Source: a virus. From it: a stretch of 53,642 nt of DNA. A program made the position numbers and the translations under genes. Under the pieces are notes generated by a model. It had not been told where the DNA came from, did no database searches, and worked only from the letters and a program-made list of their open reading frames with translations. The stretch is taken from IMG/VR virus record IMGVR_UViG_3300025098_000062, positions 1 to 53,642 of that record. The stretch is one strand, 5' to 3'. Below, in pieces: positions 35,981 through 43,440 of this stretch; the stretch's first letter is position 1; each line of letters starts with the position of its first letter.

Positions 35981-36217
35981 TCATTTTAGTTTATCAAAAG
36001 CTGCAACAGAAGTTTCTATTTCATGTTGCAACACCTCTTTATTAAACTGTCGTATCAATCCATTAATAGTATCAATCGGTACGATAGCCCAATTCTCTCC
36101 GAGCATATGTGTCAAATCATCTAAGTTATCTTGACTACATTTATCTCTTAATTCTTTATGGTCTTTCCATGTATGTTTATGTTCCCAACTACCATACAAT
36201 TTTTTATCTAGTATCAT
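35981..36217 (-). CDS. Small early protein (78 aa)
   Basis: YGSWEHKHTWKDHKELRDKC, then LTHMLGENWAIVPIDTING; a small mixed fold with three W residues. Overlaps the upstream gene by four bases. No family recognised. Confidence 0.5.
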   Translation of the reverse strand: MILDKKLYGSWEHKHTWKDHKELRDKCSQDNLDDLTHMLGENWAIVPIDTINGLIRQFNKEVLQHEIETSVAAFDKLK

Positions 36218-36402
36218 TTTGTTATCATCCTCTCTCTAATGTCTTCAACATTTGATTGTAAGTCATTGATTTTACAGACGATAGTATCTTGATTATCTAA
36301 TACTTTTTGTAGTAAATCTAAAAGTGCAGTAAAGTTTTTAGTGTAATGCATTTCAACTGCCAGGTCTTGTAATTTTTGTAAACTTGTATCTACTTTGTTC
36401 AT
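36214..36402 (-). CDS. Small helical early protein (62 aa)
   Basis: All-helical, with L/V/I heptads (DLLQKVLDNQDTIVCKINDL). AACGGAGAAAACAA lies before ATG 36402. Probably a small coiled coil. Confidence 0.5.
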   Translation of the reverse strand: MNKVDTSLQKLQDLAVEMHYTKNFTALLDLLQKVLDNQDTIVCKINDLQSNVEDIRERMITK

Positions 36403-36520
36403 TTGTTTTCTCCGTTATAAATTTAAGTTTGTAACATGGTGGACACCAGCCTTCATCTAATTCGATAAAGACTGATGTTGCACCACACTTCACACATCTT
36501 CGCTGATAATCTTTAACCAC
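36353..36520 (-). CDS. Small zinc-ribbon protein, GTG start (55 aa)
   Basis: Open from a stop at 36533 with GTG at 36520 the only usual start. Two Cys pairs: C9-x2-C12 (CVKCG) and C26-x2-C29 (WCPPCYK), an ordinary zinc ribbon with an EGW just before the second pair. Its end overlaps the next gene by 50 bases. The clear zinc-ribbon logic argues it is translated. Confidence 0.5.
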   Translation of the reverse strand: MVKDYQRRCVKCGATSVFIELDEGWCPPCYKLKFITEKTNEQSRYKFTKITRPGS

Positions 36521-36680
36521 ATTTAATTCTTTCTAATGCAGTCAATAAGCTTCTTGAACTAATGTACTCTTTGTGTACGATATGTCTTTCTAATATATCA
36601 ACAGCCCAAGACCATGTAACAGGTTCTTCTTTGACTATTGCTTTTACTTTATCTTCAGTTATATCCATTAAACTACACAT
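36513..36680 (-). CDS. Small early protein (55 aa)
   Basis: ATG 36680 is preferred to 36695 because AAAGGAAATAAT precedes it. MCSLMDITEDKVKAIVKEEP then a helical end with LLTALERIKCG. No known domain. Confidence 0.45.
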   Translation of the reverse strand: MCSLMDITEDKVKAIVKEEPVTWSWAVDILERHIVHKEYISSRSLLTALERIKCG

Positions 36681-36696
36681 ATTATTTCCTTTCATT

Positions 36697-36927
36697 TTAT
36701 GATAATGGTGTTAAATAATCTGCCCATACTTCATGCCAAGCTTCAGCTGCTGCTTCTTCAAACTCAGTCATAGAAATATGTTCAGGTCTGCTAATGCTAC
36801 CATCTTTTTCAGCAGCATTAAACTGTTGCCAGAACTCTTGTATATTCTCTGATGATTTCATCATGTCTGTACATTCGTTCCAGAATTCTTCTTGTTCTTC
36901 CATCATTTTATTTTTAACTTGTCCCAT
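36697..36927 (-). CDS. Small acidic early protein (76 aa)
   Basis: 76 residues, strongly acidic and W-rich, with EEFWNECTDMMKSS, IQEFWQQFNAAEKDG and a helical EAAAEAWHEVWADY end. Acidic, helical small early proteins are sometimes DNA mimics or inhibitors; that is only a suggestion here. Confidence 0.5.
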   Translation of the reverse strand: MGQVKNKMMEEQEEFWNECTDMMKSSENIQEFWQQFNAAEKDGSISRPEHISMTEFEEAAAEAWHEVWADYLTPLS

Positions 36928-36928
36928 A

Positions 36929-37162
36929 TTAGTAACTCCCTAATGTGTTAATTTTATATAAGTTCTTTAACTCTTTTAGCTTTGGTGCACCTAAGTTATG
37001 TATACCTTTCAGTATGTTTACTATGTTTGAAGAGCTACAACTAAGTGCATCTGCTAGCTGCTGTATAGTTAAATTATTATCAATAGCTATCTTGTACAGT
37101 AACTTACCATGTGGTCCAATAGCTTTATCAAAGTCTTGTATTGTTAATGCTGGTCTACCCAT
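36929..37162 (-). CDS. Helix-turn-helix DNA-binding protein (77 aa)
   Basis: Start set to ATG 37162, joined by TAATG to the gene upstream with AGGATAAGC before it; a longer frame would overlap that gene for 66 bases. Residues about 32-55 (NLTIQQLADALSCSSSNIVN) form a helix-turn-helix like those of small phage regulators, with a basic helix after it. Possible regulator of early transcription. Confidence 0.6.
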   Translation of the reverse strand: MGRPALTIQDFDKAIGPHGKLLYKIAIDNNLTIQQLADALSCSSSNIVNILKGIHNLGAPKLKELKNLYKINTLGSY

Positions 37163-37341
37163 TAGCTTATCCTTTCTATTAATACTCTTACACCTGGTCC
37201 ATACCAGTTGTATGTTTCTTTTAACCAAGTGCGTTTCTTTAATGCTTGGTCTAGTGTGTATGTACCATCTAGTTCTACTGTCTGTCCTACATCAGGATGC
37301 ACATCTTTGTATATTAATTTAAACAACATTTCTTTCTTCAT
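37162..37341 (-). CDS. Small early protein (59 aa)
   Basis: ATG 37341 with AAGGAGATTAAA before it, ending TAATG with the HTH gene. FKLIYKDVHPDVGQTVELDG, then a helix and a WYGPGVRVLIER strand. A small alpha/beta fold of unknown role. The strong ribosome site and join support it as a gene. Confidence 0.6.
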   Translation of the reverse strand: MKKEMLFKLIYKDVHPDVGQTVELDGTYTLDQALKKRTWLKETYNWYGPGVRVLIERIS

Positions 37342-37354
37342 TTTAATCTCCTTA

Positions 37355-37573
37355 TTATAAAGTTATATTAGCATAGAGCAATCCTAAAAGAAAGCATATT
37401 CCAAAAAACAATACAAATAAACCTGCACCAAGTAATGCATCAAACAACTGGTCTTCCCAGAACTTCTTTGATGATATATCTTGCAGGTCTTTCTGTGCTT
37501 TATATAATATTCTTGCTTTCTTTCTTTCATATCTTCGTTGGTTATCTAAGTCTCTAAGTTCTACATTGTTCAT
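37355..37573 (-). CDS. Small membrane protein (72 aa)
   Basis: ATG 37573 has GGAGATTATT before it. The first 40 residues are a charged basic helix (RRYERKKARILYKAQKDL), then a C-terminal membrane helix (LGAGLFVLFFGICFLLGLLY). Likely anchored in the inner membrane with the basic part in the cytoplasm. Confidence 0.55.
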   Translation of the reverse strand: MNNVELRDLDNQRRYERKKARILYKAQKDLQDISSKKFWEDQLFDALLGAGLFVLFFGICFLLGLLYANITL

Positions 37574-37606
37574 AATAATCTCCATGTTATGTATAATTTT
37601 TTTAAC

Positions 37607-37623
37607 TATTTCCGAAGGAAATA
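37607..37623. promoter_or_regulatory. Perfect 7-bp palindrome in early leader
   Basis: TATTTCC-GAA-GGAAATA, perfect dyad, 34 bases upstream of the membrane-protein gene on the minus strand. No U-tract follows in that direction. Could be an operator or RNA hairpin. Confidence 0.45.
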
Positions 37624-37650
37624 AATAGAGATAAAAAAATTAATTAGTTA

Positions 37651-37695
37651 CGTATTAGTTACGACTTAGCATCATAGCTATCAAGTCGTATTAGT
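37651..37695 (-). promoter_or_regulatory. Dyad flanked by ACTAATACG repeats
   Basis: An interrupted inverted repeat ACGACTT...AAGTCGT with an inner TAGC/GCTA (37661-37689) lies between two minus-strand copies of ACTAATACG (37651-37659 and 37687-37695). The right copy continues as TAATACGACT, identical to ten bases of the T7 promoter consensus. It sits between the first and second early genes. Promoter, operator or structured RNA are all possible. Confidence 0.4.
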
Positions 37696-37732
37696 TTAAT
37701 CTAAGAATAAAAGCTAAAAGTGTTTTAGGAGA

Positions 37733-37762
37733 GCAAGAGAGAGCTATTACACTCTCTCCTGC
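37733..37762 (-). terminator. 11-bp hairpin without U-tract after the first early gene
   Basis: Minus strand GCAGGAGAGAG / CTCTCTCTTGC, one G-U pair, eight-base loop, starting seven bases after the stop of the 37770-38063 gene. No run of Ts follows, so it may be a processing site or attenuator more than a simple terminator. Confidence 0.45.
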
Positions 37763-37769
37763 CAGGCTC

Positions 37770-38063
37770 CTACTCTTCGATAGCAGGGAGGTTGCTATCG
37801 GAAGCTTTTTCTGGTACATCATCACCAAACTGTATGGTAATGTTACCTTTGGTAGTTTTACTGTGCCAAGCAGTTGCCCATACTTTTCTACCAGATGCAA
37901 CTAGATTACCTTTTTCGTCACGCACTGGATTACCTTGGTCGTCATACTTGGCTAGGTTAGCGATACCCTTCTTGAATCCACCAGCCTTTATGAATCCAGG
38001 ATTCACTCCCTTGTTATACAAAGTAATTGAAGCGATTGTATTTTGAAGTTGTTTTTTATCCAT
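37770..38063 (-). CDS. First early gene, hypothetical (97 aa)
   Basis: ATG 38063 is chosen because AAGGAGAGAACA precedes it; the frame extends to 38156 but without reason. Basic N-terminal half with GVNPGFIKAGGFKKGIANL and KYDDQGNPVRDEKG, then RKVWATAWHSKTTKGNITIQ. Acidic end (EKASDSNLPAIEE). Less AT-biased than neighbours. As first gene of the leftward arm it would be expressed earliest, so host takeover is a fair guess. A perfect 8-bp hairpin (37778-37800) lies in its last codons. Confidence 0.6.
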   Translation of the reverse strand: MDKKQLQNTIASITLYNKGVNPGFIKAGGFKKGIANLAKYDDQGNPVRDEKGNLVASGRKVWATAWHSKTTKGNITIQFGDDVPEKASDSNLPAIEE

Positions 38064-38087
38064 TGTTCTCTCCTTGAGAATTAAGTT

Positions 38088-38096
38088 AATATAACA
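38088..38096 (-). promoter_or_regulatory. Extended -10 candidate for the early arm
   Basis: Minus strand TG-T-TATATT, an extended -10 (TGnTATAAT) with one mismatch, about 25 bases before the first early gene's start. No good -35 at 17 bases upstream. A second, better promoter further upstream may exist. Confidence 0.35.
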
Positions 38097-38497
38097 GAAA
38101 AATGTTTTCTCTTTTTCCAAAGGAAAAAAAAGGGAGAAAAGATTTAGGGATGCCATTGAGATAGATAGAAGCTTATCATCATATACTAATGGATAAAAAA
38201 CCTACTTTAAAATATAATCGCTTTGATTGCTTTGGATAGCATGGAGTGTATTCTGGATGAATAAAGGTATCTCTTATAGCCAGGTATGACGACTAAGGTA
38301 ATGCAGTTCATCATGGTAGGAGCAAAAACACGACTAGCTAGTTATATATATATGTGATAGTGTGACATAATTACCAAAAAAACTAAGGTATCTTTTTTAG
38401 TGGGGAGTTACATATAGTATATATAATATATATAAGTTACTCTTAGACATCTTAGCCTATAAGTACTATATTTCTTATACTACTACTACCATATTCT

Positions 38498-38526
38498 TAT
38501 ATATAATATATATATATATATATAAT
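38498..38526. repeat. Alternating TA tract
   Basis: A near-pure AT/TA run of about 29 bases, easy to melt and likely to bend, 80 bases before the late-arm promoter region. Could be a DNA unwinding element. Confidence 0.5.
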
Positions 38527-38556
38527 AAGAAGAAGAATCTTTCTGAAAGAAAATTC

Positions 38557-38585
38557 TTGCAATAAATTAAAAACTACGTTATACT
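38557..38585 (+). promoter_or_regulatory. Sigma70-type promoter for the terminase/portal operon
   Basis: -35 TTGCAA (38557-38562), 17-base spacer, -10 TATACT (38580-38585). Start would be near 38592, giving a very short leader before terL at 38605 with its TAGGAG site. Spacing is ideal, hexamers each have two or fewer mismatches. Confidence 0.55.
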
Positions 38586-38604
38586 GAAATCTTAGGAGTC
38601 CTCT

Positions 38605-40158
38605 ATGCAACAAAATATCCATGATGAAGTAGCTAACAATGCAGTTTTAGACTATATGGAGCTACACCAGCATTTAAGCGAGAAAGTAGAAGCAGAAGCA
38701 AAGATAGATTTTATTACATTTGTACGTTTAATGGCTCCTAAACTCATCTCAGACTGGAAGATGGGAAAGCACATTGAGGTTATCTCAGAAAAACTAAGAC
38801 AATTAGAAAGTGGAGAGATAAAACGTCTCATGGTTTTTCTTCCTCCACGTTCCTCGAAGTCTGTAATCTGTTCTAAACTCTTTCCTGCTTGGTATATTGG
38901 TAGAAATCCAGAGCATGAAATCTTAACTGTGTCCCATAGTGACCAATTATCTAGTGATTTTGGTAGAAGTGTAAGAGATTTAGTAAATGAAGAGGACTTT
39001 TCTAAGATTTTTGGGGGAGTTTCGCTGCGTTCAGACGTAAGAGCTGCAGGAAAATGGAAAACAACGCAAGGTGGTACGTATTATGCAGCAGGTGTGAGGT
39101 CACAAATAGCAGGACGTGGTGCACATATTGCAATATTAGATGATGTGATGTCTGAAGAAGACTCATATTCAGAAGCAGGACGTAAATATGTTAAAGAATG
39201 GTACCCTGCTGGACTAAGAACACGTATTATGCCTAACGGAAGTATTCTTATCATAAATACTAGGTACCATTATGATGATTTGTGTGGGTGGTTGCTTAAA
39301 CAACAAGAAGATATGTCTGAATATTCTGTTATTCCTTGGGATGTAGTACGTATTCCTGCGTGGGTAGATGATGAAGCATCAAAACTATTAGATTTACCTG
39401 TAGGTTCTTCTTATTTTCCTGAATGGAAACCAGATGATGTACTTAAAATAGATGAAGAAGAAATAAGAGCTTCTAATGGTAGTAGATATTGGGAAGCTCT
39501 CTACATGCAGAACCCAACACCAGAAGAAGGTGGTCTAATTAAAAAGAATTGGTTACAATATTGGGAATATGAGGACCCTCCTACTTGTGATTTTATGATT
39601 CAAACATATGATACTGCATTTTCTACTAGTACTACAGCTGATTACAGTGTAATACAAACTTGGGGTATCTTTTCTATGTATGACCAAGATGAATTTGGAG
39701 ATGAAGGTTACCCTGCCAACCTAATCTTACTAGGAAACATACGAGGTAGGTTTGAGTATCCTATGCTAAGACGTATGGCTCAAGAATTATACAGTAAACA
39801 CATGCCAGATATTTGTATTGTAGAAAAAAAAGCATCAGGTCAATCTCTTATTCAAGATATGAGAAGAGCAGGACTACCAGTTAAAGAATATTTACCAGAT
39901 AGAGATAAAGTATCTAGGGTGTATGCAGCTTCACCTATGATTGAATCAGGTAGAGTATGGTTACCTAAAAATAAAAGATGGGCAGATGATTTAGTAACAG
40001 AATTATTACAGTTTCCTAACTCAGCCCATGATGACCAAGTAGATGCTTTAACTATGGCTATTCACTACATGAAAGAGTCATGGCATTTAGAACATCCTGA
40101 AGACCCATACTACGAAGATGAGCCAAGAAAAAAAAGAGTTGCGTACTGGAGAGTATGA
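38605..40158 (+). CDS. terL: Terminase large subunit
   Basis: 517 residues. ATPase: Walker A FLPPRSSKS (78-86) and Walker B HIAILDD with D179/D180, then INTRYHYDD coupling motif. Nuclease domain: IQTYDTAFSTSTTADYS (first Asp), CIVEKKASGQSL and SAHDDQVDA (late Asp pair). Full length for the family. It pumps DNA through the portal and cuts it. The small subunit lies far away on the other strand. TAGGAG precedes the ATG. Confidence 0.95.
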   Translation: MQQNIHDEVANNAVLDYMELHQHLSEKVEAEAKIDFITFVRLMAPKLISDWKMGKHIEVISEKLRQLESGEIKRLMVFLPPRSSKSVICSKLFPAWYIGRNPEHEILTVSHSDQLSSDFGRSVRDLVNEEDFSKIFGGVSLRSDVRAAGKWKTTQGGTYYAAGVRSQIAGRGAHIAILDDVMSEEDSYSEAGRKYVKEWYPAGLRTRIMPNGSILIINTRYHYDDLCGWLLKQQEDMSEYSVIPWDVVRIPAWVDDEASKLLDLPVGSSYFPEWKPDDVLKIDEEEIRASNGSRYWEALYMQNPTPEEGGLIKKNWLQYWEYEDPPTCDFMIQTYDTAFSTSTTADYSVIQTWGIFSMYDQDEFGDEGYPANLILLGNIRGRFEYPMLRRMAQELYSKHMPDICIVEKKASGQSLIQDMRRAGLPVKEYLPDRDKVSRVYAASPMIESGRVWLPKNKRWADDLVTELLQFPNSAHDDQVDALTMAIHYMKESWHLEHPEDPYYEDEPRKKRVAYWRV

Positions 40159-40191
40159 TGCTATACTGTAATTTAACCCAAGGAGTATCTT

Positions 40192-40275
40192 ATGAAAAAT
40201 AAATGGAAAAAGCCAGAAATAAAAGAAATTAGCGTAGGTTTAGAAATTAATTGTTATGCGTGTGCTGAAATCTAA
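40192..40275 (+). CDS. PqqA-like peptide (27 aa)
   Basis: CCAAGGAGTATCTT gives an excellent ribosome site at ATG 40192; the stop overlaps the portal start (TAATG). The peptide matches the PQQ precursor family layout: W5-x-K7-P8 near the N-terminus, then G16-L-E18-I-N-C-Y22, with the Glu and Tyr spaced as E-x3-Y, the pair that becomes PQQ. The tail is ACAEI. No PqqB, C, D or E gene is in the window. Either host PQQ enzymes process it, or the family resemblance hides another function. Placement between terL and portal is fixed by the overlap. Confidence 0.65.
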   Translation: MKNKWKKPEIKEISVGLEINCYACAEI

Positions 40276-42779
40276 TGGCAACTGAAAAAAATCCTTTTGA
40301 ACAAATGAGACCTGCAGCTGAAAATATTATTCAGTTAGGAGCTCAACAAGAACAACCACAGACAGGAGACCCAACCTTTGAGTTGGAAGATGATGGTGGT
40401 TTAACAGTTGACTTTTCTTCCACAGAAGAGAATACAGAGATGGGAGCATCAACTGAAATAGGTGAGTGGTATGGCAACTTAGCAGAAAACTTAGACCAAG
40501 ATTTATTAGAAGATATAGGTAATGATGTTTATGATAACTTTGTTGCAGATAAAGATTCTAGGTCTGAGTGGGAGTCTATGTTTGAAAGAGGTTTTGATTT
40601 ATTAGGTTTAAAAATACAAGATACAACAGAACCTTTTGAAGGAGCATGTACTGCAGTGCATCCATTATTAATTGAATCTGCAGTTAAGTTTCAATCAAAA
40701 GCATCACAAGAATTATTTCCATCTAAAGGACCAGTTAAAGCACAGATACTTGGTAAAGTAACTCCTGAAAAAGAAATACAGGCAAATAGAGTTCAAGACT
40801 TTATGAACTATCAAGTAACAGAACAGATGCCTGAATACTTTGATGAGTTTGAAAGAATGCTTTTTCATTTACCTTTATTAGGTTCAGCATTTAAAAAAAT
40901 ATATTATGATGAAACATTAAAGAGACCTGTATCTGAGTTTGTTCCTATAGACCAGTTTTATGTTTCTTACTATGCAAGTAATTTAAGTAAAGCAGAAAGA
41001 TACACACATTTAATTTATCGTAATCCAGTAGATTTAGCAAAAGAAATACGTAATGAAGTATACTTAGATTTAGATTTACCTGACCCACAAAATCCAACAC
41101 AAACTACATTAGCAGAAAAGATGGATACTATACTTGGTTTATCTCCAAGTTCAGACATTGACCCACAATATGTATTATTAGAACAACATTGTTTTTTAGA
41201 TATTAAAGATTCAGAAAGTGAAGAAGGAGAATCTTGTCCTTACATTGTAACAATAGAAGAACAATCTAGAAAAGTTTTAGGTATTAGAAGAAACTGGAAA
41301 CCTACAGATAAAACTAAAACTAAGAATTTACATTTTGTACATTATCGTTTTGTACCAGGATTTAGTTTCTATGGTTTAGGACTAATGCATTTCTTAGGTA
41401 ACATAACCATGACTGCAACTGCAGCTATGAGAAGTTTAGTTGATGCAGGACAATTCGCTAACCTTCCAGGTGGTTTTAAAGCCAAGGGTGTAAGAATGGT
41501 TGGTGACAATGAACCTATAGCTCCAGGAGAGTTTAAAGAAGTAGAAGCACTAGGTACAGATTTATCTAAAGCTATTGTGCCTTTACCTTATAAAGAACCT
41601 TCAGGAACTTTATTTCAAATGCTAGGTTTTATGACTGCAGCAGGACAGAAGTTTGCAGATAGTACAGAACAAGTAATTGCAGATGGTTCTAACTATGGAC
41701 CAGTAGGAACAACAATGGCATTACTAGAAGCTTCAAGTAAGTTTTTTACTGCAATACATAAACGATTACATAAATCACAGAAAGATGAGTTTAGAATCTT
41801 AGCTCAAATAGACCACGACTACTTACCAGAAGAATATCCTTATGATGTTCCTATGGCAGAAAGAAATATTTTTAAAGAAGACTTTAATGGTAAAGTAGAT
41901 ATTATACCTGTTAGTGACCCTAATATTCCTTCTAATGCTCACAGACTTATGTTAGCTCAAATGGCATTACAGATGGCACAACAATCTCCACCAGGAATGT
42001 TTAACTTAGAAGCATTAAATAGAACAATATTAAATGCATCTAATATTCCTAACGTAGATGAAATACTACCACCTAAAGTAGAACCACAAGAGATGGACCC
42101 AGTATCAGATATAATGGCTGCATCTAAAGGAATGCCTATTGCAGCATTTCCAGGACAAGACCATGAGTCACATATTACTATAAAGATGGCATATTTAAAT
42201 GACCCTCAAAATGGTGCCAATCCTATTATGGCAAAGATACAACCTATCTTAGCATCTAATATACAAGAACATTCTGTAATGAAATATCAAGAACAAATTA
42301 ATGGTATGACACAGCAGAAGTTACAAACTAAAGTATCTCCAGAGCAAGCACAGAATCCTGCAGTAGTACAAGGAGCAATGGCAGAAGCTGCTCAAGAAGT
42401 ATTAAATGCAAATATGGCAATGGGTAAAGTAGAATCTCCTGAACAACAAATGGTAGATTTAGAAAAACAAAAAGTATTATTAGAACAAAAGAAATTAGAA
42501 TTAAAAGCTATGCAAGATAATGCTAAAGCAGTACTAGAAGCTCAGAAGTTAGAAATGGAGCAAAGTGAAATAATGTTAAAAGTTGCTGACCAAGCACAAA
42601 CAAAACAATTTAAAGAACAAAAAGCTCAAGCTGATAGATTATCTAAACAACAAATAAAAGCTTTAGACAATTTAATGAATATGTCCATTGAAGAAAAGAA
42701 ACAAGAAACAGAACAAGATAAGATAACAAGTAAAGAAAAGATGAAAGCAGCTGAACTTGCAACTAAGCTTGCTACATAA
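40275..42779 (+). CDS. Portal protein
   Basis: 834 residues after terL. EWESMFERGFDLLGLKIQD, then GACTAVHPLLIESAVKFQSK, RMLFHLPLLGSAFKKIYYD and EFVPIDQFYVSYYA fit the portal type of large short-tailed marine phages. C-terminal 150 residues are a Q/K/E/M-rich coiled coil (LEKQKVLLEQKKLELKAMQD), which would form the barrel. It builds the dodecameric DNA gate and meets terminase and the adaptor proteins. Confidence 0.88.
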   Translation: MATEKNPFEQMRPAAENIIQLGAQQEQPQTGDPTFELEDDGGLTVDFSSTEENTEMGASTEIGEWYGNLAENLDQDLLEDIGNDVYDNFVADKDSRSEWESMFERGFDLLGLKIQDTTEPFEGACTAVHPLLIESAVKFQSKASQELFPSKGPVKAQILGKVTPEKEIQANRVQDFMNYQVTEQMPEYFDEFERMLFHLPLLGSAFKKIYYDETLKRPVSEFVPIDQFYVSYYASNLSKAERYTHLIYRNPVDLAKEIRNEVYLDLDLPDPQNPTQTTLAEKMDTILGLSPSSDIDPQYVLLEQHCFLDIKDSESEEGESCPYIVTIEEQSRKVLGIRRNWKPTDKTKTKNLHFVHYRFVPGFSFYGLGLMHFLGNITMTATAAMRSLVDAGQFANLPGGFKAKGVRMVGDNEPIAPGEFKEVEALGTDLSKAIVPLPYKEPSGTLFQMLGFMTAAGQKFADSTEQVIADGSNYGPVGTTMALLEASSKFFTAIHKRLHKSQKDEFRILAQIDHDYLPEEYPYDVPMAERNIFKEDFNGKVDIIPVSDPNIPSNAHRLMLAQMALQMAQQSPPGMFNLEALNRTILNASNIPNVDEILPPKVEPQEMDPVSDIMAASKGMPIAAFPGQDHESHITIKMAYLNDPQNGANPIMAKIQPILASNIQEHSVMKYQEQINGMTQQKLQTKVSPEQAQNPAVVQGAMAEAAQEVLNANMAMGKVESPEQQMVDLEKQKVLLEQKKLELKAMQDNAKAVLEAQKLEMEQSEIMLKVADQAQTKQFKEQKAQADRLSKQQIKALDNLMNMSIEEKKQETEQDKITSKEKMKAAELATKLAT

Positions 42780-42781
42780 GA

Positions 42782-42973
42782 ATGGACATTTTTGACGAAA
42801 TTATCAAACGATATGCTGATGAGATTCAAAACTTAAAGAATACATTAGCAGATGGTAATGCAGACTCCTATGATAGTTATAAACAAATCGTAGGAACTAT
42901 TAATGGTATAGAATGGGCACGAACCCAGTTTATTGAAACTATAAAAAAACGTAATTATACAGAAGAGGATTAA
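42782..42973 (+). CDS. Small helical protein (63 aa)
   Basis: Helical, acidic (FDEIIKRYADEIQNLKNTLA), between portal and GroES-like genes with gaps of one or two bases. Possibly a head assembly factor; no family recognised. Confidence 0.6.
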   Translation: MDIFDEIIKRYADEIQNLKNTLADGNADSYDSYKQIVGTINGIEWARTQFIETIKKRNYTEED

Positions 42974-42974
42974 T

Positions 42975-43403
42975 ATGCAACAAGTACACGTAGGAAAAGC
43001 AGTAAAGAATGATGCTTGGATAACAAAGAACGAACAGGAAGACCCAGATATTTTACCTGAATTACCAGGTTATCATGTTTTAGTTAGACCTGTAAGTATA
43101 AAACAAGAGACTAAAGGTGGAATTCTATTGCCAGATTCTACTAGAGAAGATATGGCATACTTAACGACAGTAGGTAAAGTAGTTGCAATAGGTGACTTAG
43201 CTTATGCAGATGAAGAAAAATTTAATAAAGGACCTTGGTGTAAGATAGATGATTATGTATGCTATGGTAAACATACAGGTCAAAAAATAAAATATAAAGG
43301 TATTAAATATATTTTATTATATGATGACCAAATAATTATGAGAGTAGAAAGTCCTAAGACTTTAGACCCAACATTTAATTTATCTGCTGCTAGTTCAAAT
43401 TAA
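42975..43403 (+). CDS. GroES-like co-chaperonin
   Basis: 142 residues. LPGYHVLVRPVSIKQETKGG then ILLPDSTRED is the Cpn10 roof/mobile-loop pattern, followed by TVGKVVAIGDLAY, GPWCKIDDYVCYGKHTGQKI and a final ILLYDDQIIMRV beta strand. It would cap host GroEL and favour folding of the capsid protein encoded 2 kb downstream, as gp31 does in T4. Longer than host GroES by about 45 residues, mainly at the N-terminus. No GroEL in the window. Confidence 0.85.
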   Translation: MQQVHVGKAVKNDAWITKNEQEDPDILPELPGYHVLVRPVSIKQETKGGILLPDSTREDMAYLTTVGKVVAIGDLAYADEEKFNKGPWCKIDDYVCYGKHTGQKIKYKGIKYILLYDDQIIMRVESPKTLDPTFNLSAASSN

Positions 43404-43425
43404 ATTTCTTTAACTAAAAATTATA

Positions 43426-43434
43426 TGATATAAT
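43426..43434 (+). promoter_or_regulatory. Extended -10 promoter for the scaffold/capsid genes
   Basis: TG-A-TATAAT, a perfect extended -10, in the gap before the scaffold gene; the -35 position is weak (TTCTTT). Transcription would begin near 43441, exactly at an inverted repeat. This promoter could raise capsid and scaffold levels over portal. Confidence 0.65.
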
Positions 43435-43440
43435 AAATTT

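Larger units (their letters stand above)
38064..38604. other. Divergent non-coding region, candidate origin and control region
   Basis: The largest non-coding stretch of the window, between the leftward early arm and the rightward virion arm. It holds a plus-strand sigma70 promoter near its right end, a weak minus-strand extended -10 near its left end, three alternating TA tracts (near 38340-38356, 38412-38434, 38498-38526), and repeats of AAGGTA: AAGGTATCT at 38264, ACTAAGGTA at 38292 and ACTAAGGTATCT at 38382. No tRNA and no convincing gene seen. Composition and position suit a replication origin; unproven. Confidence 0.5.

Noticed and set aside
37163-37228. Longer N-terminus for the HTH protein
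   Set aside because: It would lie over the better supported 59-residue gene at 37162-37341; the TAATG join gives the right start.
38064-38156. N-terminal extension of the first early gene
   Set aside because: The strong AAGGAG lies before the internal ATG at 38063; the extension is F/L-rich and covers likely promoter sequence.
38288-38359. 23-residue plus-strand frame in the divergent region
   Set aside because: No ribosome site, no motif, and it runs into TA repeats; likely chance.
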